NCBI RefSeq assembly: GCF_025370935.1
Contig: NC_133479.1
Coordinates: forward strand, 1,813,182-1,877,181
DNA from: Choristoneura fumiferana
Taxonomy: Eukaryota; Arthropoda; Insecta; Lepidoptera; Tortricidae
DNA: 64,000 nt
Direction of reading: 5' to 3'
Part shown: one piece after another, positions 10,601 to 22,269 of the stretch
How positions within the stretch are numbered: the first letter of the stretch is position 1
How the letters are laid out: each line of letters begins with the position of its first letter
Program-made: the position numbers and the translations under genes
Notes under the pieces: generated by a model
Database searches by the model: none
Told to the model about the DNA's origin: nothing
The model's input: the letters and a program-made list of their open reading frames with translations, nothing else

Positions 10601-13409
10601 ACCAATATCTGACACAGCAAAGCGTTTATCAATATCTGATACGACTCTATTTCTAAGGCAGGTACAACGTGTCAGATATTTTTGCACGATCTGCTATGGG
10701 AGATATTAATGCAGAACAGATACACAGAAAGACTTCTTCAACGCAATCAAAAGATATAAGTACAGTCGTTAAAAAAGATGTTTCCATACAAATTGCTGTA
10801 ACTGAAAAAATCTATCATTTTCAGTTGTCCTAGAAACTTGAAATTTGATATGACGCACTTATAGCTTTATAACCAACGATATCTTTATTTTAAGTTTGTC
10901 TGTCTATATCAGTAACAAATTAAAATGACCACAGAGTGCGTTATCTTGCTTAGGGGGTCTGCTAACACTGTAGATTCATAGATACCTAAATTTTTTTATG
11001 AAACCCGGTGCGCAAGTCCGACTCGAACTATGACGGTTTTTAGAGGTCAGATTGGCTTGAAATTTGGTAGGTACTTACTTGAAGATAACACAAGCATAGT
11101 TAGCAAACAAAATCTTGTTTAAAAATGATGAACTTATTTTTAGATATCGAAGCACCTAAACAGACGAAATTATTTTCCAATTTACGAATCGAAAACTTAT
11201 GTAAGTATTAGGTAGGTACCACCTAAAGTTAAATTGACTGTAACAAATATTAATTTAATAGTAGAGTGTGTAATACGCGAGCCGGGTGGGGGTTTAATTA
11301 ATTAAGAGTCGGCTAATTAATTTTACACGATGAGCGGTCATTAGTCAGTCACGGAGATTTGTTATAATTCATTTGTTACGAGTTTGTGTGAGGTAAAGTT
11401 TTGTTAGTTGTTTTGTAATGTGAAAAAAATACTATACTAATTCATTTTTAACATACCTACTTCAATACTCTTTCTTGGTATTAAATTCGACTGTTTTTTT
11501 AAACAAAAAAGGGCGCCAACGAGCAAGGTGGTCACTGTTATCGGAGCTCCATAATTTTATGAACTACGGCTAAATTTACCTTTAAAACAGTTCACCACAG
11601 CTAGGTACAACATACGTCTATGTGACATATACTTGTTATAATACGCAGAACCAACCTTCTACTTTTTCATATCAAACTATTATGTCACACAGCCCTAAAA
11701 ACAAACATCACATGAAACAAAACTTTGAAGATTGAGATATCTGATTCGGTCCCAAGTTTGACTAAAAAACCATATTTGAGTCAAACTAACTAAAAATAGT
11801 TCTTTTTTATGTATGTAAACTCATAATTGTACAACTTTAAAAATAAATAAGTATGTGTATTAAATAATTTTAAAAGTTGACTAAAAATACTTTCAAGTCT
11901 GGTACATATCGATCCAATACAACTTAAAGTTTACTTTACGCTATTTCCGTCATCGTTTGATCCAAACTGGCTTCCCAAAACCATAAAAACTCAATTTCGT
12001 AGTAAGCTACATTTAACACGTACAAACTTACTTTACATGTGAAAAACGGCGCTACCATCGAAGCTAAACGTTCAATTTGTAAGTAGTACTTATTTTATCC
12101 GACGGCATAAATAAATTTGTTACCTCAGGTAACCGCTCATTTTGGAATGTCAACCATTTTTTTTAATTCGCTTCAATGGACCATGGCAGACTTTGTGGCA
12201 ACAAAAACTTTTTTCAAACTGGCCATTCATAAAGTTCACCTTAAAATCTTTTGATTTTATAAGAAAGTTAGTTATTACTGCAGCGTGAATTAAATCTTAT
12301 AAGTTATCGATTACAGTTCAATTTTAAATAGCGGGTATCACATTTTATTTTAATTTAAAAGGTCGTAACTTTTCTTTACTTGCAACTTACAAACGAATCG
12401 TACTTAACAGTGATAAGGTTTAATTTTAAACGAAGTATTTTTTTTTCTTAAATTATTGGGCCCCGGCTGCCAGTTTGTTTAGGACATTAGGGATGTACCA
12501 AAGGATCATTTGTGTGACGTTATTATTAGAGGTCTTAAATCACAATGGAACGATTAAAGTTTGGCAAAGAATGCCACATCATGCGTTTATTTGAGCATTG
12601 TATGGACGCACCCGTAAGATTGAATTTAAAATTGGCACGGTCCATTGGAGTTCTGTATGAATTTAAATTAATAATCTGGATACGGGCAAAATCAGCATTG
12701 TTTTACTACAACACTAGAGAGTGAAAAAAAAACCAGGTGTTTAATGACAAAGGCGAAAATACAAGGATAAACACATTCATTTCTTAAAAGTAGTTCTGTT
12801 CAAAATATCGATGGTATATAATGTGTGCAGTAACAATGCCCTAATGCCTAATGATTTCAGGATTTAAAAAAAACTTCCTTAACAAAAAGTATATAAGTAG
12901 GGTATTAATTTGGCAAATAGTTAGTAAGTAATGTCAACTGCAACAATCCTATAAACTTAAGAATTAGAAATAAGTATGTAAATATCTATTTGGAATTTCG
13001 TTTTTCTGTTATTCAAAATAAACAGTTTCAATTTTGTGTATGTTTTGAATGTGCTTGTATTATCCGTAGTGCATTGTTTGTAGATTCCATACTGGTTTAT
13101 ACCGCGGCTCTGCTCCGAACTAACGACTCATTTGAACAAATAAGCTATCATTCTGATGAGAGCCAGCTCTTTACGAGCCTTTGTCTGTTTGTTAGTCTGC
13201 TTGTCTGAATATCCTGGTTCAGTTACTTTAGGACGGCTGGAGTTAGTGCGTTTCCTGGACAGTATTTATGAACGTAAAATACTGGTTTGATTCCTTTAGT
13301 TTAGAGTATAATGGTGAAGATATGCAGACGATGTAACTTAAATCTTTTGGTTACTTTTACTTCTGAGATGTTGTTGTGTATTATTATTGCTCTTTTCATG
13401 TATTTTTAA
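10601..13409. other. Long stretch with no recognised gene or clear repeat
   Basis: The stretch is AT-rich, with only short frames such as 12990-13208, which have no motif. It could be intron or intergenic sequence. I see no splice-like exon with coding character in it. Confidence 0.45.
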
Positions 13410-13510
13410 CCCCGACGCAAAAAGGGGTGTTATAAGTTTGACCGCTATGTGTGTCAGTGTGTCTGTTTGTGGCACCGTAGCTCTTAAACGGGCAGACCGA
13501 TTTATATATG
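13410..13510 (+). repeat. Dispersed 'cccgacgcaaaa' repeat end
   Basis: aaccccgacgcaaaaagggg followed by ttataagtttgaccgct is the reverse complement of 22925-23020. Both are ends of one dispersed family. Confidence 0.55.
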
Positions 13511-13690
13511 TAATTATTTTATTTTGAAAAAATGACTTTCAAAATGAGTTTCTTGCGGCGCATTCTTCTTGGCAATGATGGTCTTTCCGAAAGCGCTGGT
13601 AGTTTAAAAAATGACGTGTAAAAGTGCCCATTGCGGCCTATTTACTGAATAAATGATTTGAATTTGAATTGGATTTGAGTAGTCCAATGC
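13511..13690 (+). mobile_element. LINE 3' UTR with GAATTT tail
   Basis: The words ggcaatgatggtctttccga, aagcgctggtagtttaaa and cccattgcggcctatttact are followed by aataaatgatttgaatttga. Partner fragments are at 48090, 61755 (-) and 63320. The tandem tail marks the LINE end. Confidence 0.7.
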
Positions 13691-13734
13691 ACAACAATGA
13701 CAAAGTTTAAAAAAGCTGTTAGGTATATAATATG

Positions 13735-13990
13735 TATAAATAAATAAATATCATGGGACACTTGACACCAATTGACCTAGTCCCAAATGGACACTAGGCA
13801 ACAGATAAACATACTTATGTAGATAAATACATACTTAAATACATATTAAACACCCAAGACCCGAGAACAAACATTTGTATTATTCATACAAATATCTGCC
13901 CCGGCCGGGATTCGAACCCGGGACCTCAAGCTTCGTAGTCAGGTTCTCTAACCACTTGGCCATCCGGTCGTCCGGTTGGTCGTCCGGTCG
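13735..13990 (-). mobile_element. tRNA-derived SINE (type B), near full length
   Basis: The copy is in reverse orientation: ataaataaatatcatggga (tail), then ccgggattcgaacccgggac, which contains the inverted B box, and the head complement ctaaccacttggccatccgg. A short partial repeat, cgtccggt, follows the head (13970-13990). Confidence 0.85.
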
Positions 13991-14194
13991 TATGGTAGTA
14001 ATGTTCTTTGGAGATAGTCCATAATTAATAACGGGCTTGTAACGACAAAAATGTACGCTCGATAAATGATTAGCCACAGAAAAGATTATAGTAACTAATG
14101 GTTTAAAACAGTTGTCCAGGAGACGTAACCATGGCAACGAGGTACAAGAAAGAACTGATCGACCCACTTGCATAAATTATAAAGTGTTTTATGT

Positions 14195-14320
14195 GACAGA
14201 GGGAAAACGAGCAGGCAGTTCACCTGATGTAAAGCAATCACCGCCGCTGGTAACGCCTGTAACATAACTTGAGTAACGAATGCGTTGCCGGCCTTATCAT
14301 TAGGTCTAGCAGTTGTAAAG
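14195..14320 (-). mobile_element. LINE/SINE tail family C, decayed
   Basis: aaacgagcaggcagttcacc, gcaatcaccgccgct and gcgttgccggcctta match the copies at 8638 and 26752 with many substitutions. Confidence 0.5.
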
Positions 14321-14554
14321 TCCGTGGGAATTCTCAAATATTACTTCGCGGATTTCTTTAACGTTGCATTAAAAACGACCATGCCGAATTTTTGACTAAC
14401 TATTTCGAACTATTGTGATTTTGAGATTCTCAATCTTATGGGAATATAATTGGGATAAATAGGAGCCTTTTTGTTATTCCAGCTCTCCAGCTATCTCCAA
14501 ATTTAAATTTAATTAAAATCTGAAGGTGTAAAAAATACACACACATAAAATAAT

Positions 14555-14690
14555 AGCGCATTACAGCAGCCGCCGACTCGCGTTGCTCCCAGAAGAAGGG
14601 TCACGGATTAGCCCGAAAGATGTCGAGCTAAACTCGATTTCAGTCGTGAATATGAAATATGAATATGAAAAATAGCTCGATATCTCGAGC
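14555..14690. mobile_element. Fragment of the foldback family seen at 28505 and 39838
   Basis: Shared words are cgactcgcgttgctccca, cggattagcccgaaaga and gtcgagctaaactcgattt. Only one arm is clear here. Confidence 0.5.
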
Positions 14691-14699
14691 TTTAATAAT

Positions 14700-15214
14700 T
14701 TACACGTATGAAATCGCAGGTAAAATGTAGTAGAAAATAAATTGGCAACAACATAATCTCAGAGCGATACCAACGAACAAACAGTAATAACATTGTCCAT
14801 TCATCATACACAATCCAGACAGACTACGATATACAAACATGGACTGAGCGTTAACTGCGCGCGAGTCGTAAACTGGTGTTTGTGTGTTCAGCCTGGGCGC
14901 ATAACCTTTAGCATCAATAAACTGGGGATTGGGGTTGCCATTACAAAATTTAAAAATCCTGACTAATATGTCACCCTGACTGTCATGTGTGTATGAAGTT
15001 CGCGGGTCATGTAATGTTTGACATCTCTTTTTTTTCTCCGAAACCATTTATTTTTCAGAAATGCTTATAAAGCAAACCTAACCTACACCTAGCCTGACCA
15101 TTCGTCGACCATTTAAAAAATTATGGAAAATGTATGGTTTCAGCGGAAAAAAATATGACTAACAATAGTTATTACAAAAATGACATTATGACTTATAAAA
15201 TTTTAGCAGTCGAA
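14700..15214. other. No recognised gene
   Basis: A 115-codon minus frame (14700-15047) has no motif that I recognise and no repeat partner. It is probably chance. Confidence 0.4.
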
Positions 15215-15345
15215 TGGATCCTGAAGTTCGCAAACCGCACTGAGCCCGCATGAGAACTACGGCTTAAGCCCTCTTATTTTGAGAGGAGGCCTCTGCCCAG
15301 CAGTGGGTCGTATATAAGGAATTATGATGCTGGTGATGATGAAAT
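15215..15345 (+). mobile_element. tRNA-derived SINE (type A), 3' fragment
   Basis: The words aaccgcactgagcccgcatg, ggaggcctctgcccagcagt and a gat-rich tail match the last ~130 bases of the full copy at 46504. Confidence 0.7.
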
Positions 15346-16639
15346 ATAACAAACACTTGTCACGACTTTAATAATAAAAAAAGAGATGTCTAACCTAAAA
15401 GTCCAACACCTCCCCCTGAGCTATCTGGTTCAAGTCTCCATTATTCTGGCTGCATTGCCTCTTTCTACTATAATGGATACTAACCTGTTGATTCAGTTCC
15501 GTTCATCATTTTAATAATATCAATCTAACAAGAATTACTATTTATCACAGAAACGACGAAAAATATTCAAACCCATTTCAAATATTTTAAGTGTATTTAC
15601 AAACGAAGTCAGAGATATGACAAATTTTAGACCCAATTCTTTTAAGAAAATAAATAAATTTAACTCTTAACACGCAAATGAACGAAACGATATAAAGTCG
15701 TTTCCGCAAGACTAAATCAGTAGATTAAAGGAATAATGTTGATAAAATATCTTCGCGCTTGGCAATTAAGGAGGATTTATTGCTATCGAATGAAATGCAT
15801 GTTCTAGACGTAATGGAGGGAGATAGTAAAAATATAAGGCGTTTAGAACCTCTTTTATCATTATCTCTATCTGTATCCGTTTTTTAAATGGATGTAGTCG
15901 TAGTAAAACATATCGTTACACACATTACACCAAGTTCGACAAATAATTAATTATTTAAGACTATCTCTGCCCAGCTTTCGCATTAATCATTGTAATTACG
16001 GGATTTTACACAATTCACCTTCAAGTTTCCAAAAATCACATTGTGGTCTCTTTGATTTGCGGTTGAGGTAGCTCCGATCTTTAGGGATATCATGATGAAA
16101 AGTAATATTTATATTATTCCAGAGATGAAGTCATCTACATACCTCCCAACTTTTTCAAACCCGTCCGGCCTTTGTAGCAATTTGTATGAGCAACAAACAC
16201 ATACATGTGTCGTTGGTAAGACCGGCAGTTTGCTGGTTTTGGACCATTTCGTAGCAAACGCACTTATAGTTGTTTTTTTTCCAGTTGTCACGAATTAAAT
16301 CTTTTTTTACCTTCTTTTAAACTTTTCATTTTTAATATTAGTAATATATTTCATTAAATTTGCGGAGTAAACAAAAACCAATGGGCAATAACCTTACTAC
16401 TTCTCGACCTCAAGAAATAAGCAAGGTAATTATTACTGAAAGAGTGTCTTCAATATTTCTTACCATACCTATCAATAATTATTTGATCATTTTGAATCTC
16501 TCTTTGGATCTCGTATAAGATTCCTAACATGATAGTTCTCAAGACATTTCCGAAGTGCATTATCTATCAATGTCTATGCATTCCCCGCATTCGTCTAAGT
16601 CTAAAACAACCAAGCCGGCCATCAAACGGTTCTCGGAAC
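15346..16639. other. No recognised gene
   Basis: AT-rich sequence with short open frames only. I found no repeat partner in the window. Confidence 0.4.
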
Positions 16640-16999
16640 CTACTCAGTCCATATCAAGTGAGCTAAACAAAAACATGTGATTATCATGAAATCGTAATAA
16701 ATCTTGCCCGTATCACCGTCAACTCCCGATTCGCACAAGGCAACATCGCCTTTGTTTTGAAGAACATAAGCTTTTGGTTTAATGCAGTTAACTAATGTGA
16801 TTCTCTGTTCCTGCTCAATTGTCCGTGAAAGACGGATGGGTATATAATTGTTGGGGTACAAATGGTGGGCACTATACGTTGACGACTTTGTTATGAAATC
16901 TGTTTTTAATGCGATGATGTATTGTGTTTGTTTTGGAGTTATTAAAACGAATTCCGCGTGGTGCCCGAGTATCTGTTGCCAAATCCTTGAGCCACACAA
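16640..16999 (-). other. Coding-like minus-strand open frame of unknown nature
   Basis: This is a 119-codon frame, but codons upstream of about 16915 (on the minus strand) overlap the LINE antisense, so only the last ~90 codons could be independent. That part is mixed in composition, with a polar stretch (RLSRTIEQEQR) and CESGVDGDTGK, and ends with a hydrophobic segment, FMIITCFCLAHL. It belongs to no family that I recognise. It stops 8 bases short of the start of the LINE open frame, so it could be an exon remnant next to the insertion, or chance. Confidence 0.2.
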
Positions 17000-19407
17000 T
17001 CAAAACAGTCCTCTCAGATAACTCCATATGCAATTGGGAACTCTTACTTACATTCACCTTTAAAGTCCTTCATATAAATTCCGATGAAAATTCAAAATCA
17101 CTCACGAAAGTAGTTAAAGATAACTGCTGTAGTGATATTTCATTTCAACCCTCTTTTCAAAGTTCTAGGAACACCAACAGCTGTTTATTTAAAAGAGTAG
17201 AATCTAAAATTTCCGACGGCGATATAAAAGGCGCCGCCCGCTTGCTTTTTTCTGACGATGCAGTAGCCCCATATAACTCTGACACCCTTACAGCTCTACA
17301 CAGCAAACATCCACCTCCAGCTACAAACCTTTGCCTGCCTGATCCCCCACTACCTAGTGATCCAAACCTTATTGCCACCACACAGGATATCCTTGGAGCT
17401 GTAATGTCTTTCCCCAATGGCTCTGCGGGAGGTCTAGATGGTCTGACACCTCAGCACCTGAAAGATCTCCTGTGCAGCGGTTGTGGTGAATCGGGGGAAA
17501 TGCTCTTAAAGGACTTGACGGCCCTGGTGAATATCATGCTTGCCGGTCAGGTCCCGGACGGCATCAAGGACGTCCTGTATGGAGCCAACCTTTGTGCCCT
17601 AATAAAAAAAGACGGTGGCATCCGCCCCATTGCAGTTGGCTCCACTCTCAGACGTCTTGCCGCCAAGATTGCCTGCCGCTCCATCCTTTTGAAGCTTACC
17701 CCAGAACTTCAACCTGTCCAGCTGGGGTTTGGCTCCAAAAGTGGATGTGAAGCCGCCGTGCACGCCGTGCGAACGTTCCTCGAGCATAAGGCAGGAGAGG
17801 TCCTGCTTAAGGTGGATGTTTGCAATGCTTTCAATTCCGTAGACAGGGGCGCCTTGTTGACTCAAATAAAAGACAAAATTCCTCTGGTATATAAGTTTCT
17901 TTGGCAGTGTTATAGTTCTCCTTCCAAATTATCATACAAAAACGAAGTTCTGGCTTCTTCTGTAGGTTGTCAACAAGGCGACCCGCTCGGTCCAGCAATT
18001 TTCAGCCTCGCTATACATCCCATCATTAAGGATCTAAATTCAAAATTAAATGTATGGTATTTAGATGACGGGACCCTCGGCGGAGAAGCGATTTCTGTCC
18101 TCGAAGATTTAAGAAAAATTAACATCGACATGGAAAAAATTGGCCTATCGCTAAATTTTTCCAAGTGCGAACTTTTTATCACCGATTCATGTCCAGACAA
18201 GGAAAATACAATCGACCTTTTTAGGCAAATCGCCCCGGGTATCAAAATTATAAACAAAGAATCGCTTCACCTCCTTGGTTGTCCCGTCTTAGATCAATCA
18301 TTTGAAAACTTCGTCGACGCAAAAATTCAAAATTTCAAAGCAACATCGCACCGTTTGGCCAAAATTAATCTTCATTCAGCCTATTCAATCATTAAGCATT
18401 GTCTTTTTGTCCCAAAATTTACATATATACTTCGCGGAACCCATTTTTGGAAATATCCCACTTTGACTTCAAAATTAGATAAATTAGTCGTAGAAACACT
18501 CACTTCAGTCTTCAATATTCCTTTTGACAATAGATCTTGGACCCAGGCTACCCTACCCATTAGGTTCGGCGGCCTTGGAATCCGTAAAATTTCTTGTGTT
18601 GCTCTACCTGCGTTCTTGTCCTCGGTGCATGGTGCACAAAGCCTTATAGCGAAAATATTAGATCCATCCATTGGATCTGTGGAGGCTGCACACTGCTCCG
18701 AGGCCATGAACGTTTGGTCCATAACCTGTCCCGACACGGACCAGCCTGCCAATCCCTGCTCGCAGAGGCAATGGGACGAGCCGCTCTGTCAACTAGTACG
18801 GAAAAACCTTTTAGATACGTCAACTAGTTCGGCAGACCGTGCTCGTCTCCTTGCGACTGCGGAGTGGGAATCGGGTCTGTGGCTGCAGGCGCTACCTTCT
18901 CCAAACATAGGTACTTTTTTAGACAACACCACCTTTCGCCTGGCAGCTAGCTTACGTTTGGGGGCATCAATAAATCAGCCACATCGTTGTCAATGCGGCG
19001 CCATGGTGGACATACTGGGTCACCATGGCCTCTCATGTGTCCGGAGCGCTGGTAGGATCTCCCGCCACGCCAGTATTAACGACATCATCCGTCGGGCCCT
19101 TGTCAGTGCGAGAGTTCCGGCAGTCCTCGAGCCCAGCGGGCTGGCCAGGGACGACGGCAAGAGGCCTGACGGAATGTCGCTGGTGCCTTGGAGCATGGGT
19201 CGGCCGCTAGTTTGGGATGCCACTTGCGTTGATACCCTAGCACCGTCCCATGTTCCAAGCACCAGCGTCACCGCTGGCGCTGCGGCATCTTCGGCTGAAA
19301 GCCTCAAACGCCGCAAATATGCCGCCCTGGGAACCAGCTACATGTTTGCGGCATTTGGTGTTGAAACCTTGGGGCCTTGGGGGGCCAAGTGCGCGTCGGC
19401 TGTATAA
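16924..19407 (+). CDS. Reverse transcriptase with C-terminal zinc knuckle and restriction-like endonuclease (frameshifted)
   Basis: The frame begins at a GTG just after a TGA, so the true start is lost. RT fingers: SAGGLDG (167-173) and GGIRPIAVGS (231-240). Palm: D298 in VDVCNAFNS (motif A), QGDPLGP 351-357 (motif B), and YLDD 379-382 (motif C), with GLSLNFSKC (407-415) behind it. The leucine in YLDD is unusual, since most LINEs have YADD or FADD. A zinc knuckle C689-x-C691-x8-H700-x4-C705 is followed by KRPDG (746-750) and WD (764-765), fitting the K/RPD...D core of the restriction-like endonuclease of R2-type elements. The frame ends prematurely at TAA (19405-19407) because of one extra G. 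All visible catalytic residues are kept, suggesting recent insertion. Confidence 0.85.
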   Translation: MFVLELLKRIPRGARVSVAKSLSHTIKTVLSDNSICNWELLLTFTFKVLHINSDENSKSLTKVVKDNCCSDISFQPSFQSSRNTNSCLFKRVESKISDGDIKGAARLLFSDDAVAPYNSDTLTALHSKHPPPATNLCLPDPPLPSDPNLIATTQDILGAVMSFPNGSAGGLDGLTPQHLKDLLCSGCGESGEMLLKDLTALVNIMLAGQVPDGIKDVLYGANLCALIKKDGGIRPIAVGSTLRRLAAKIACRSILLKLTPELQPVQLGFGSKSGCEAAVHAVRTFLEHKAGEVLLKVDVCNAFNSVDRGALLTQIKDKIPLVYKFLWQCYSSPSKLSYKNEVLASSVGCQQGDPLGPAIFSLAIHPIIKDLNSKLNVWYLDDGTLGGEAISVLEDLRKINIDMEKIGLSLNFSKCELFITDSCPDKENTIDLFRQIAPGIKIINKESLHLLGCPVLDQSFENFVDAKIQNFKATSHRLAKINLHSAYSIIKHCLFVPKFTYILRGTHFWKYPTLTSKLDKLVVETLTSVFNIPFDNRSWTQATLPIRFGGLGIRKISCVALPAFLSSVHGAQSLIAKILDPSIGSVEAAHCSEAMNVWSITCPDTDQPANPCSQRQWDEPLCQLVRKNLLDTSTSSADRARLLATAEWESGLWLQALPSPNIGTFLDNTTFRLAASLRLGASINQPHRCQCGAMVDILGHHGLSCVRSAGRISRHASINDIIRRALVSARVPAVLEPSGLARDDGKRPDGMSLVPWSMGRPLVWDATCVDTLAPSHVPSTSVTAGAAASSAESLKRRKYAALGTSYMFAAFGVETLGPWGAKCASAV

Positions 19408-19564
19408 AGATATGTCGACGCGCCTAATAGAGGCCTCGGGCGACCAGAGGGCTGGCCACTATTTCGCACAGCGTATAAGTATCGCTATACAACGAGGAAA
19501 TACGGCCAGCCTTCTGGGCACCTTACCCATTGACGGCGATTTAGGCCAAATTTTCTATCTATAG
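19385..19564 (+). pseudogene. Out-of-frame C-terminal end of the 16924 retrotransposon protein
   Basis: After the G run at 19379-19384 the plus-strand frame used by the 104-codon ORF at 19250-19564 continues the protein with PSARRLYKDMS and later GDQRAGHYFAQRISIA. The relic at 37676-38020 has the matching segment (GPWGVDARSLVWELG) in one frame with its endonuclease domain. This shows that the split here is a single-base insertion and not an overlapping gene. About 59 codons are affected. Confidence 0.8.
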
Positions 19565-19615
19565 TTTAATTATGTTTTATTATGTTTGTTTTTGAAAAAA
19601 TAAAAGTTACAAGAG

Positions 19616-20419
19616 TTACACCTTTGTTACATTTAGGTCGTTATGAGGATGCAGTTGTTAGAAGTCTTTTAGTTTTTAGTAACGTGAAATTCTGAATTTA
19701 TTGAGAGAACAAGAATAGAACATTTTCGTTTCTCCTGCTATTCGCAGACGTTCTCTTGTGTTTTCAAAGGTTTTTGTGACAGGTAAATTAAGAACTCCCC
19801 AGTGAAATTTCTTTTTTAAATTACAATCCCTGTAATAGCCAATTATTTAAGTAATTAACTTCACTATAGACCAATCTCGGAAGAAAAAATATAATATGGC
19901 TTTTTAATCAATGCTTTATTAACAAGTCATTAAAGTAAATGAAAATACCTATATTGTTTTTACCAGAAATAAAAATAATGTTGAATATTTACCAGTGTTT
20001 ATATTTGAAGAAAAATTACCACACGTAAATGTAAACGCTTTGGGAGGTTTTTATTTTTCTGTGTTTTTTGTGTCAAACAATTTATTTGAGATTAGATTTA
20101 CTTTTTGAATTTATTTTGTTCTAAGACAATTTGTATTATAAGATCACATTTCCACTACCTACTGGCTTTGATTATAAACAAGAATATTAGATCATCTTAG
20201 AACAAAGACGGTCTGAATTGGCAGCAAACGACATACTAACAAGTTTTTTATGGCAACAAGTCTGTTGAAAAAGTATAATTTGAGACTTTAAAATTACGGT
20301 CTACACGTATGTCTTAACCGTGAAGAGAACAAAATATAGGATTCATGAATAAGATGATTAAGGTACGAGCACATATCCATATCTGCGCTCATAAGTTTAA
20401 GGTTAATTTAATAATAGCA
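19616..20419. other. No recognised gene
   Basis: AT-rich sequence without recognisable frames or repeats. Confidence 0.4.
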
Positions 20420-20505
20420 TTATTGCAGTGCCCTTACAGGGTTTGATTCAGTATTTTGTATTGTTTCAAAGCAAATAAATGAGTTTGAGTTTGAGTTTTG
20501 ATTGC
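20420..20505 (+). mobile_element. LINE 3' end with GAGTTT tail
   Basis: gcccttacagggtttgattc, then a (gagttt)n tail after caaataaat. A related tail is at 54275-54460. Confidence 0.55.
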
Positions 20506-20639
20506 GGTGGTTGTAACGATTATTCGACTTCGCATTTTTGCAAAAGTTATAGTTATTTATGCAACTGTATCGTAATAGGGGTCCTTAAAACACGAGTGTG
20601 GTTTTATAAAACGAGGCGTAGCCGAGTTTCATAATAGGG

Positions 20640-20945
20640 TCACATGAGACTGTTAACATGTAGCAGCATCTCACGCCTCACCTCCATGAGCCTAAGGCCA
20701 GAGCGCGAGAGCCTATTGGTTCCGGCGCACGACGCCGCGGCGGCGGGGCGGGTTTTGAAGAAGTTAGACCCCGACCGTATGGACAGCTTCCACAAACCCG
20801 TCGTTGTAATCGTCCACGTCGCCACACAGGCATTCGAAACGGTTTTGAAGTTTGAGCTGAAAGCTCTCGGGGTTTTGGAGCTGAGCAGGTTCCGGGCGGA
20901 GCGTAGATTTCATCAGTTCAAGCTTGAACTGGATATTTAATGAGC
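20640..20945 (-). pseudogene. LINE relic: linker between endonuclease and reverse transcriptase
   Basis: The minus strand reads LKLQNRFECLCGDVDD in one frame and then, after a frameshift, FFKTRPAAAASCAGTN and RLMEVRREMLLH. This is the pattern of the segment between the apurinic endonuclease and RT domains of LINEs (an NRF-x-L motif, an acidic stretch, then a basic RRxM motif). The copy is GC-rich compared with its neighbours. The plus-strand frame at 20644-20940 is its shadow. No catalytic part remains. Confidence 0.6.
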
Positions 20946-21646
20946 CTCGTACAAGCAAAAGATATTATGCGAAAATTTAGTTGGGACCTAATAATCGGCG
21001 AAACAATTTTCATCGAAAAATTAGAGAAACCCATATTAGTATAAGTTAACAATTAACAACTTCAGTTTTTTATTTTAATACTTGCTTATTAAAAGGGAAG
21101 TTTATTACATCTTGCTTTTCATTTATATTGGTTATATTTCAACAAAACAACAGACTTATACAGAAAGAAAGAAAAATAAGGGGAAAATACGGAAAATACC
21201 GAAATACCGGGATACCGGTTTTCAAAATTTGAATACCGGAATAATACCGGTATCGCCATCAAACCCAATACCGCATAGCCCTATTATGGACGATAGTAGT
21301 ATTGGCCATTACATTAACATTTTTGTTTTCAGTCAAAAATGAACTTGCTTGTGACGAACACGGGGTTTCGTGCCATCATCCATCAAATAATATTTTTTCT
21401 TTTAATATCAAATTATCCTCTTATTCCTTTGTTGTTTCCACAACAATTTTGAAAATCTGTAGAATTTGCAGTCACTATTCTTGTTAGCGTTTTACAATTC
21501 ATATCAACCTTTTTTTAGGGCTATCAATGTTTATTGCAAAACCATACATCTGACAGCTCATGCCACCACCAACCATTGGTTTCATTTTTTATCCGTAGTG
21601 AGCGCTATGATCGTTTCGGTCCCACCACCACCCGCTCTGCGGAATA
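20946..21646. other. No recognised gene
   Basis: AT-rich; the two short plus frames (21082, 21302) have no motif. Confidence 0.4.
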
Positions 21647-21650
21647 TTAA

Positions 21651-22060
21651 GCGTGTCACACACTAAGCAGATACGATAAGATATCAGATCTGTATCTGAA
21701 CGCATATCTGTCAATATCGCTCCCTATACAATTCAATGAGCTAACACACACAGCGCAGATAACTTATATTTTATCGTGAAGTATCTGTGGGCACCGACAT
21801 ATATCGAAAGATGGCAAAGATATTATCTGCGTATATAAATTGATCTGTTTATAATATCTGCCGAAATAAATATGGTATAGTATTTTATCTGCAGATAGAT
21901 ACAGGTTGATGTGAGAGCCCCGCTGCACGCGAGTAAATCTAGAAGAGATAGACACGAAAACGTCCTGTATAAACAATCCGCACCAAAAAACAAGTTGAAA
22001 GGATTGAGACTGAATGTATCGTCTCGAATATTATCGTATCTGCGTAGTGTGTGACACGCT
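21651..22060. mobile_element. TIR element flanked by TTAA, about 410 bp
   Basis: The left end gcgtgtcacacactaagcag and the right end, inverted, agcgtgtcacacactacgca form inverted repeats extending through agatacgataa. TTAA precedes at 21647-21650 and follows at 22061-22064. No transposase is encoded. A piggyBac- or Kolobok-like origin is possible. Confidence 0.65.
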
Positions 22061-22269
22061 TTAATATACATACCTACAACTGTTCAAGTTGACAATCTGC
22101 ATTGAGACGAAAACGCTTGCAAGATGCCGTCTTGTAATTACTGGAGTTAGTCAACATCGGCATTTTCGTAGTAATGACACCGCCGCGCCTCGCTGTAGCG
22201 ACAGCAAAATACAGGTTGAGGTAGAGATAAGTTTCTGTAAAAAAATATCTGTTAGTATCTGTAATAGTA

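Larger units (their letters stand above)
16916..19615 (+). mobile_element. 5'-truncated non-LTR retrotransposon with RT and restriction-like endonuclease
   Basis: The recognisable protein similarity begins about codon 6 of the open frame and a TGA lies at 16915, so the N-terminal DNA-binding part is missing. The 3' end is set by the stop at 19564, a short AT-rich UTR and an aataaaag signal near 19600. No target-site duplication could be defined. Domain order is RT, then a zinc knuckle, then a PD-(D/E)XK endonuclease, as in the R2/R4/NeSL/CRE side of non-LTR elements. I cannot name the clade from memory. Confidence 0.75.

Noticed and set aside
14700..15047. 115-codon minus-strand frame
   Set aside because: No recognisable motif and no supporting context.
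20644..20940. 98-codon plus-strand protein
   Set aside because: It is the shadow of a minus-strand LINE linker relic.
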